Shown here: one piece after another, positions 56,910 to 64,000 of the stretch
Layout: each line of letters opens with the position of its first letter
Numbering within the stretch: the stretch's first letter is position 1
Source of the DNA: Perkinsus chesapeaki
Lineage: Eukaryota; Perkinsozoa; Perkinsida; Perkinsidae
Reading direction: 5' to 3'
NCBI GenBank assembly: GCA_013115145.1
Contig: JAAPAO010000088.1
Location: 1-64,000 of the forward strand
DNA length: 64,000 nt
Position numbers and translations under genes: made by a program
The notes under the pieces: generated by a model
Told to the model about the DNA's origin: nothing
The model's database searches: none
What the model saw: only the letters and a program-made list of their open reading frames with translations

Positions 56910-59900
56910 ATGGAGACCGCCACGGACATAGGTGAAGTAAAGCTGCTGCCAACGCCGCCAGTGGAAGGTCAGACGACCGAGGTGGTGAGTTGGTGATGGG
57001 GAGAGGGGGGATAAGATGGTGGTCAGGCTGCTCAGGCAGCTGGTAGTAATAAGGACGTTGAGATGGCCGATGCTGCTGGAAGCGACAAGCCGACTGAGAA
57101 GGCGGTAGAGGAACCGGTAGGCTGGGTTGGCCAGGGGGCGCGGGTAAATGTGTTTAAGATGATAATATAAAAGGCGATGGGATTGATAAGAAGTGGATGT
57201 GCTGAGGACATTAAAGTACCGTTCTTTGGGCATCTTCTGCATTATCCACCCCATGAACACTGGATTAAGGACATTCCACGTAGTGCACTTGGTGAGGTAG
57301 AAATCCTCTTATGGCCAAAAAGGCTACACTCGTCGAGCGTCGAACAAAATGTAGTGTGTAGATTGCCAGTTGTTAATTGTGATATAAGTGCTTGAGCATC
57401 TGTCGACTCCACCGACCTGGTTCTGTCTGTAGGTGTTCCAGGAGGAGTCTGATTGCGCGGAGGACAAGAGTGCGAGAGTGAATGTGAAGTGCGAATTTGG
57501 CACTTTTGACTCGACCTTGGATACCTATTTCGATGAGACCAACGGCGTCATCAGCAGTTATTCTACAGAGGGGTTCCAATATCTGTTAAGTGGTGTGAGA
57601 GCTAATGTTGGTGCTAAACCAGGCAGTAAGAATATATTTGTATTTGAGGTGAGATAGGATGATGATTAGAGGAAGGAGCGGTATGATAATGTTAGGTGAG
57701 GATTGTGGAGATGTTGTCGGTATTGGATTCCCCTTGCAATGCTCAAGCTCAGCTGCCTCCGCATAGGTAAGACCACAGGGGCACTGAGGATTTAAGGGAT
57801 GGCGCTTCGTTGAAGGAGCGCCGACGAAGGGGATAGAAACGTGGAGAGGCTTGGGTTGTGCGAGAATGAACAAAGGTCCGCCAGGGGCATGGGTATCTTG
57901 GCAGCATCGGAAAACGGTCAAGAGGGGCGTAACGCACGTACCGACGAGACACCTGAGGAAGGTCGGACGCTTCGGCTTGGCGATACACGGTCGGTGGTTA
58001 AGCGGAGGAATTTTTTCATCTAGAGACCGAGAAGAGTCCTTGGCGCATTAAACTGTAGGCTGTGAGATTTGACTTATATCGTAACACATGACAAATATTA
58101 ATGTGTGGTTGTTGTGTTACTGTCTCTGCAGCTTCTTGGCTGTCTCCCCTGCTGCTTTATCTGGAGCCCATTGAGGTGGCTGAGATGGTAAGGAAAAGTA
58201 CGGGGAAGGAAAATGCATCATAATTTTCATTCGTGCGAGGGCACCCCCGGTTGAGCTTTCTGCCTGAGCCACACTAGCACCCACCACGGGCACGATACCA
58301 GGGGAACGCGCCACTATAGAAGCCGAACGGTCACGACACAAAACAAGGAGAGGAAGCAAACGCCATAGCAGGCAGAAACTCGGCTGGGGATGGAGGCCAC
58401 TGAAGATCGGAGCGCTAGACAGATTCGATGAAAATTAATATATAAAGTCTGTTAGTAGAGATGATTAATGTAGAGGAGGGAGATAGTTTATATATATTAT
58501 TTTGAATAGGAATGAACTGCTGGATGTGGCTCTATTCATCATTGCTCAGGCATGTGATGAGAGTTGGCTTCACTACCCTCGACGGTGGTCTGCTATTGGG
58601 GGACTCCGAATTGGGGGTTGGTTTTGATGCTGGTTTGGATAACAGGATGTATGCCCCAGGGACACCAGGTGGGAATCTTGCAATCTTGATAAATCTTGCA
58701 CTTTCTCAATGTGTTCAGCGGCCCCTAGTATAATAATGGGAACTAATGTTGCACCGAATGCTCCCACTGCAGCTTTTGGTGAGTCTTGAAGAAATGCGGG
58801 CGGTGGGGATCGAACCTGCGTGGTCCTGCAGGTCTCAATGACGTGGTGGCTGTGGTATTAAACTTGAATGAGAATGCGGAGCATGGTAACACAATATCAT
58901 TATTTAAAAATGGTATAAGAGCATGTGAACCGGTGAAGTTAAATAATAATATAATTGGGAAAGAACTTTATCCGACAATAACATTTAAGAATATTAGAAT
59001 ACAAGCTAATCTTGGATATAATAAAGATGATAATAGAATAAATGACATCAGCCCATTTGGTGGATTATTACTTTCATTACCATTTAAGATAAGATCATTC
59101 CAACAAAGTAGTAAAAATGATATTTCTATGAATCCGCGGTATATAAATAATAATAATAAACCAGCTGAAGCTGTTATGGTTATTGGTTTACCGGATGAAG
59201 GGGTATTTGATTATGTTGATTATATTATTAAACAGAATCCATATAAATATGTTGAACTATCAGAAAGGACTATGTTCGATTGGTAACATCACCACCACCA
59301 CCATCGAACAATCTTCGGCGCCACTAACTTCTGTTCAGGTTCAAAGCCTCGGCTCTCCGCCCTATCAGACGGGGCCCGGTGGCGTCCAACGACAGGCCGG
59401 ACTTTCTTTTTGGTATTCAACCGATGGACGAAGGCTTCGTTCGCCAGCAGCTGAGGGAGTTTGCGAAAATGCCTCACGGGAAGAAAAACTTGGTAGGCGG
59501 AGCGAAGCGGCTGGTTGCATAGGTTATGGTAGGTTATGGTGGAGATACGAGGAGGGTTGTTGGAGGAGGAAAGAGATAAGATAGTGGAACAGTTCCCAAA
59601 TAGAGAACGTAAGCTACCTGAGGGTGTTGGGTATGTTACGCTAATCGGGATAGAGGGGGGATAGAAAGTAGGAGCAATGGGAACTCGATGGATGGTCCCC
59701 GAGTGGGTTTGTTATCTTCAAGGGCAATTCCTATAGGATTACTATATAATAACCGTCAAAGCATCATACTGATTACCGCAATTCCTATATACATTCTTGG
59801 CGATGCACTACTGAAGTGAATGGAAGTGAGCCTTATAGTGAAGCTTCCTCTTTATAAAGGGAGATGGAGCGTCTGGTAAGGTTGTTATTGATTTTAGGCA

Positions 59901-62190
59901 CTGCTGTGGTGTGCGTTGGTAAGCCTAATGAAGAGTATCTTAAGTACGTGAAGGACATAGTGAAAGATGAGATATTCGCGGAGAAGGAGCTGGTGAGGGA
60001 AAGGAAGCTGAATGTCATGAAGCAGGAGTTCAATATAAGGCAGGCGGAAAGGGAAAGGCTTAAAAAAGGTAGGGTGTGGGAATCGAACCTGCGTGGAGAA
60101 ATTGACTGATTAGTGCGTGAGGCTGCGAAGGCGGCTGAGAAGGCCCGAGTAGAGGCTGCGGAGGAGGCTAGAAGGAAGAGGGAGGAAGCTGCGAAGGCAG
60201 AGGGGAAGGAGGAAGGGGAAGAGGCGTCGACTGAGGAGGATCAGAAAATGCCAGAGACTACTGAAGAAACGGAGGTACTGGGGGTTGAACCGGGGACCTA
60301 TCCAGAGGAGGCCAAGAACCGTTCCTGAGCGAAGTGGGGAGTTCAAACCGGTTATACGACGTGAATGGCTTTTGGATGGGTAGCTCCAGAGCTGTGGTTG
60401 ATGTGGTTATTTTCATGAAGGGTAGCCAACTGGAGGGCTACTAGGTGGCCGTCATTGCTGTCGTTGGCGCGGAGATAGTAGCAAGTGGTTTAAAGTATTC
60501 TTGGAGTAGCTCGTGAGGGAGTGAGGTCGTTAAGGTGCCTTTGTGTGCTCAGGAAGCCGCTCAGGGAGAGAAGAAGAAAGAGGCTGAAGAGAAAAAGGAG
60601 GAAGAGGTCGAAGAGGAGGAAGAGCCCGAGCCTACTTTGCCTCCTACGGAAGTTACGGATGAGGAGATCAATCAGAGAATGTAGTTGAAGAGATGAAGGC
60701 AAAGGATTCTAGCATAGTTGGGGCTTTCAGGTCGAATGGGATGTATAGGAAGATGCCCTTTAGTGACATAAGCCACAGGGCGCTCTCTGAATGCTATCTA
60801 AACTTCACGTTGCCGAAGGATGCGGAGAAAACTCCTAAGGGATTGAAGGCTTTCGATAAGGTTAAGTTCGTGTGGGAAAAAAGAGCTGCGGCTGAGAAGT
60901 AGGTAATTTCGTGGGGCAGTGAAAAAGTTTTCACTTCAGGAAGCTGCAAGGGTGGGTCAAGGGCCACAAAGTCGTTGAGAAGGTCGCTAGTATAACTGGA
61001 CCGACCGACTGGTTTAAGCAGCAAATGGAGGCTTGGATGAACACTAAGCTCGAGTGGCGGAAGGCGCAGAGGATCTATCAGGAGGAACAAGCCAAGGAGA
61101 AGGTTAAGAAGACAGAGGAGGAGAAGGAAACTAAGGAGGAGACCGAAGGTGATTTGGGGAAAAATCGGTATGAGAAATCACTGCTATTAGATGAGAAAAT
61201 GCCGGAGAAGACCGAGGAGGAAAGCTTTGCCGAAGTGGACGTTTGGGCACCTGAGAACGTATGCGATGTGGACGGCAAGAAGACGCCATTATTCTCGAAG
61301 TTCCAGCTGGTCGATTGGCAGCTGATGAATCTTCGCTATGAGCTCCATCTCCTCTGCCACGCATTTGAGCGCGACGCTACCTCCCAGGACGCGGACCTGA
61401 AGGGCATACATAAAACACTGTTGCAGCATTATTATCAGACGTATGTGATGAGGGGGGTGCTGGTACCGTCTCTATATGGAGCTCACAGCCTGGAGCAAAT
61501 CTTGGACAGTCTACTGGTGGATAGTATTATGGTTGACCAGAATGGGGTATTGAAGGCGGTTCACGATATTGACGCTCCTTTGTCTACTTTTGTGCGGTTG
61601 ACGGAAGCGGCGAGGAGGGAAAGGGAGGCAAAGGTCGCTGGTGGTGACGAGAGCGCGAAGCTGACGGTTATTCAGCCAGTAGCGTCACATTATGGGAAGG
61701 GAGGAGCTAGACGGTCGGACTACTCTAGAGGAGGAGGAAGCTACCAAAGCTATCAGCAGCATAGCGGGCCTTATCACCAAAGATGTAGTTAGGGTTGAAG
61801 GCTTTTGTTGTGGTGATGGTTTACGTCAGATAATCCGGCTTCGAGTAGAGGGTCTGGTGGAGGCCAATACCAGAGAGGGTGAGTTATGGAGGGATGTGAC
61901 TTTCTGACACCTCTAGCTGTTAAGGTATCAATCGAGCGGTAAGGGATATGCTAGTGGAGGGCCTCAGCAACAGCCACAATACCACACGTGAGGGGGGCGT
62001 GGGGTGAGGGATTGAGGGAAGGTGGTGTTTCAGGTACAAACGGCCATATGACAGCGCGCCCTATGATCAATCTAAGAGGCAAAAAGGAGGTAGTGCATGG
62101 GCAGGTTTCACGCGCCACGAAATTGGTGTTGCAGGCGGAGCACCTTACTATCCTGGTGGTGGCGGCAAGGGGTACAGTAGACAGTATTAA
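56910..62190 (+). CDS. SPRY-domain, RGG-tailed RNA-binding protein (hnRNP U-like), copy Y
   Basis: Tandem paralogue of gene X, starting about 360 nt after it. ATG 56910 opens METATDIGEVKLLPTPPVEG; acidic/Ala-rich exons follow. SPRY blocks: CEFGTFDSTLDTYFDETNGV, the shared ISSYSTEGFQYLL exon, VGFTTLDGGLLLGDSELGVG and GLNDVVAVVLNLNENAEHGN. Then come the shared AT-rich exon, SNDRPDFLFGIQPMDEGFVR, VVCVGKPNEEYLKYVKDIVK, a long Lys/Glu-rich helix and MPFSDISHRALSECYLNFTL. The later part is VVEKVASITGPTDWFKQQME, VDWQLMNLRYELHLLCHAFE, STFVRLTEAARRERE and a Gly/Tyr-rich tail ending GGGGKGYSRQY (TAA 62188-62190). Outside two tracts it is well diverged from X. The nuclear RNA-binding role is inferred from architecture. 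Confidence 0.65.
58785..58833 (+). repeat. Reversed tRNA-like insert in gene Y intron
   Basis: Contains GGGGATCGAACCTGCGTGG just before the acceptor that opens GLNDVVAVV. At the same position gene X has a motif B intron (51443-51505). Gene Y introns 60069-60113 and 60275-60305 carry similar reversed T-arm sequences (GGGAATCGAACCTGCGTGG; GGTTGAACCGGGGACC). Confidence 0.75.
62105..62134 (+). repeat. 30-nt intron made almost only of reversed motif A
   Basis: GT, then TTCACGCGCCACGAAATT, then GGTGTTGCAG. Removal joins GSAWA to GGAPYYPGGG in the C-terminal tail of gene Y. It is one of the shortest introns in the window and shows the element as an autonomous intron unit. Confidence 0.75.
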
Positions 62191-62590
62191 AAGGTCGATA
62201 CTGATTTAAGGTGTAGGGCTACCTTAGATAAAGAATATTACGATTCTCATAGCATTTGGATTGCGTTGGTAGGGGCTAGACTGTGATGGAGGAGAGGGCC
62301 CCGTATCTTTTTTAGTGGGTCTTTGTGTACCATTTGCTACCTTGACAAGATAGGTCCTCTCAGGCGAATCTATTTCCTTGGGCAGCTCTCGACATTTTTC
62401 GTACAGTGTAGCGAATCTCAGGGGGATATTTGGGAGGTCATTGGCAGTAGTAGTTTGATAGACTGCGAAGTAAGCTCATTGCTTTAGTTATTTTATATTT
62501 AGCATAGTAATTGGATAGATAAAGCGGTCACTAAGCAAGGGCGCAGCTTGTTGGTCGGTGTATTGCTAAGGTTATAGTTATTTGTTAAAA

Positions 62591-63619
62591 ATGGTACAGC
62601 TATCACCAGCACCTCCGCCCCCTAGAGGGGAGATATCGCCAACTGAAAGTGAACGAGAGGAGACAGCATTACCGCATCACGAAGAGGAGCTCTTGGACTT
62701 GCGAAAGGAGGTTATGCTGTCTATTGAGAAGCTATGTAATAGGGATTGCTCAGAGAGGGAGAGGTTGGGGCGGTCGGTCTTCCTGAACTGAGAATTCTCT
62801 AGCGTGACGGTTGCAGGAAGTGCATTTTTCAATGCTGAGGGATGTAATAATGATTATTAAATAATCGGCCGTAATTTCGGGGAATTTTCTCCAAAGCTTG
62901 CGAACAGTCAGCCAGATGTATATATTTTAAAGCTTAGACGAGTCGAATGATGCGATGGCAGAGGAGATCCGATCCGCGCCGGAGAGCAATTTAACGGAGG
63001 CAAGAGAACTGTAATACTGGTGGTGGGGAAACGAATCTCGTGGAAATGTTATCGGGTAGACGAAGAAATGTTGAGGGTTCGGGTTGTGGAGGGTGCTCTA
63101 CAATGCAGGGTGTCAATCGGTGAGGGGAAATAGGTAGCTGGTGAATGGAGAGCGTTGAAGAGCACCAGTGGTGGCGACTCTCCAGCATTAGGTGTATTAT
63201 GAGTGGCATGAGTTGTGGTAGGTATTCCTATATCGAGGAGAATATGGACGTGCTCGAGAGGAAGTTCCGAAAGCTTCGAGCAATCAATAGGAAATTGGGC
63301 CTTCCAGAGGAGGACGGTTGTTGTGGACAACCGAGAATGAAGTTACCTATAGGACCTAAAGATCATAGAATAGACGAGGAGGGGGAAAAGGGCATTTATC
63401 TTTGAAAACATAGTGTTGAGTTGGGGGAGAGGAGTTGGTCCAACCGCAGTGTTACTGTAGTAGGGGAATGAAATATTTCATATGGTGCTGAGATATAATA
63501 GGGATCCTCTATTAGAGTATATTACTGGTCGATTGTGTGCGTTGGTCTGGGAACATTTGGAGCATCGAACTTTCGCCAATTCGATCGCCGCTGTAGCTAC
63601 TAAAATGAAGAGCGCTTGA
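62591..63619 (+). CDS. Unidentified acidic/coiled protein, multi-exon
   Basis: ATG 62591 opens MVQLSPAPPPPRGEISPTES followed by a Glu-rich helix (EEELLDLRKEVMLSIEKL). Likely further exons: about 62936-63011 (DESNDAMAEEIRSAPESN), 63220-63350 (YIEENMDVLERKFRKLRAIN) and 63482-63619 (LLEYITGRLCALVWEHLEHR), stopping at TGA 63617-63619. Joins are unproven. No family recognised. Confidence 0.3.
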
Positions 63620-63739
63620 CGCCTCGCTCATAATGTGCCTATTCCAGTTTTTAATCATTGATGGTATTGGCGATAACTCCACTAGGAGGGCGGCGATGTC
63701 CGACTGTTGTGGCGGTGGTGCCATGCCGGTGTTGCTCGA

Positions 63740-64000
63740 CGTTGGTGCAGCGAGTGCCCGACGGTCGGCTGCTGTTCACATGGGAGGGAAAAAGAGATGG
63801 AAGCAAGCTGCGGAAGGCGGAGATATTAGTGGCTCTATCGGAGGATAAGATCGGCGGGCTTTCTAATGAGGAGCTGAAGCAATATGTGTTGGCCGCGGTG
63901 AAGGGTCGAGGGGACTTCGATCGAGCCAGCCGCCTGTGGTCGACCGTTCGAGACGAGATTTTGCGGCGCGTGACGGATTTGCATCCGGCTGATTTAACGG
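63740..64000 (+). CDS. Partial helical-repeat protein, cut by the window end
   Basis: An open frame runs to the right edge: LRKAEILVALSEDKIGGLSN, EELKQYVLAAVKGRGDF and DRASRLWSTVRDEILRRVTD, then LHPADL. The pattern LW..V..EIL.R...L.P.DL resembles the helical repeats of FASTK/heptatricopeptide-type organellar RNA-binding proteins, but one repeat is too little for assignment. The start is uncertain. Confidence 0.35.

Overview
The window is eukaryotic nuclear DNA. Genes lie on both strands, are broken by many very short GT-AG introns (about 30-80 nt), and encode recognisable eukaryotic housekeeping proteins. Compact genes, the standard code, tandem paralogue pairs and shared intron motifs suggest a protist of the alveolate line; a perkinsid (Perkinsus-like) or related dinoflagellate-lineage organism is my best guess. 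That is inference, because no marker gene settles it.

Layout. 0.3-4.0 kb: two tandem-duplicated zinc-finger genes flanking a class I methyltransferase. 4.3-10.6 kb: four minus-strand paralogues of a single-pass membrane protein, one broken by a stop, with shared flanks and a 52-bp tandem repeat. 12.2-16.5 kb: SAP-domain gene (minus), RanBP1, an unidentified gene, and TXNDC9. 18.2-22.2 kb: TPR gene, tRNA-Ser(AGA), two unidentified genes. 22.4-24.3 kb: FMN-dependent 2-hydroxyacid oxidase. 24.9-30.6 kb: two tandem LUC7-like U1 snRNP genes (minus). 30.8-35.2 kb: minus-strand genes including a cyclin Y-like gene. 35.5-43.3 kb: coatomer beta (COPI). 44.4-45.9 kb: dual-specificity phosphatase. 48.7-62.2 kb: two tandem SPRY-domain hnRNP U-like genes. 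62.6-64.0 kb: an acidic/coiled unidentified gene and the start of a helical-repeat gene cut by the window end. Several genes serve RNA processing or nucleocytoplasmic transport (LUC7 x2, SPRY/RGG x2, SAP, zinc fingers, RanBP1), but nothing points to a functional cluster.

The most striking signal is in the introns. Unrelated genes share short intron motif families: A (TTTCGTGGCGCGTGAAA), B (GGCGGAGCGAAGCG), C (GCGCATGCGTGCAG), D (3' half of a tRNA with the B-box GGTTCGAATCC), E (AGCTAGAGGTGTCAGAAA), F (AATCTTGCGAGTGCGAT), G (GGTTGAAGCGTGCATTTCG), H (GAGGAAGGAGCGGTATG). A, B, D, E and F occur in both orientations. They often fill nearly the whole intron and can differ at the same position between paralogues. 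This looks like a mixed population of introner-like elements, one apparently tRNA-derived.

Exon models were made by eye from splice consensus and homology. Gene boundaries given as approximate are so.
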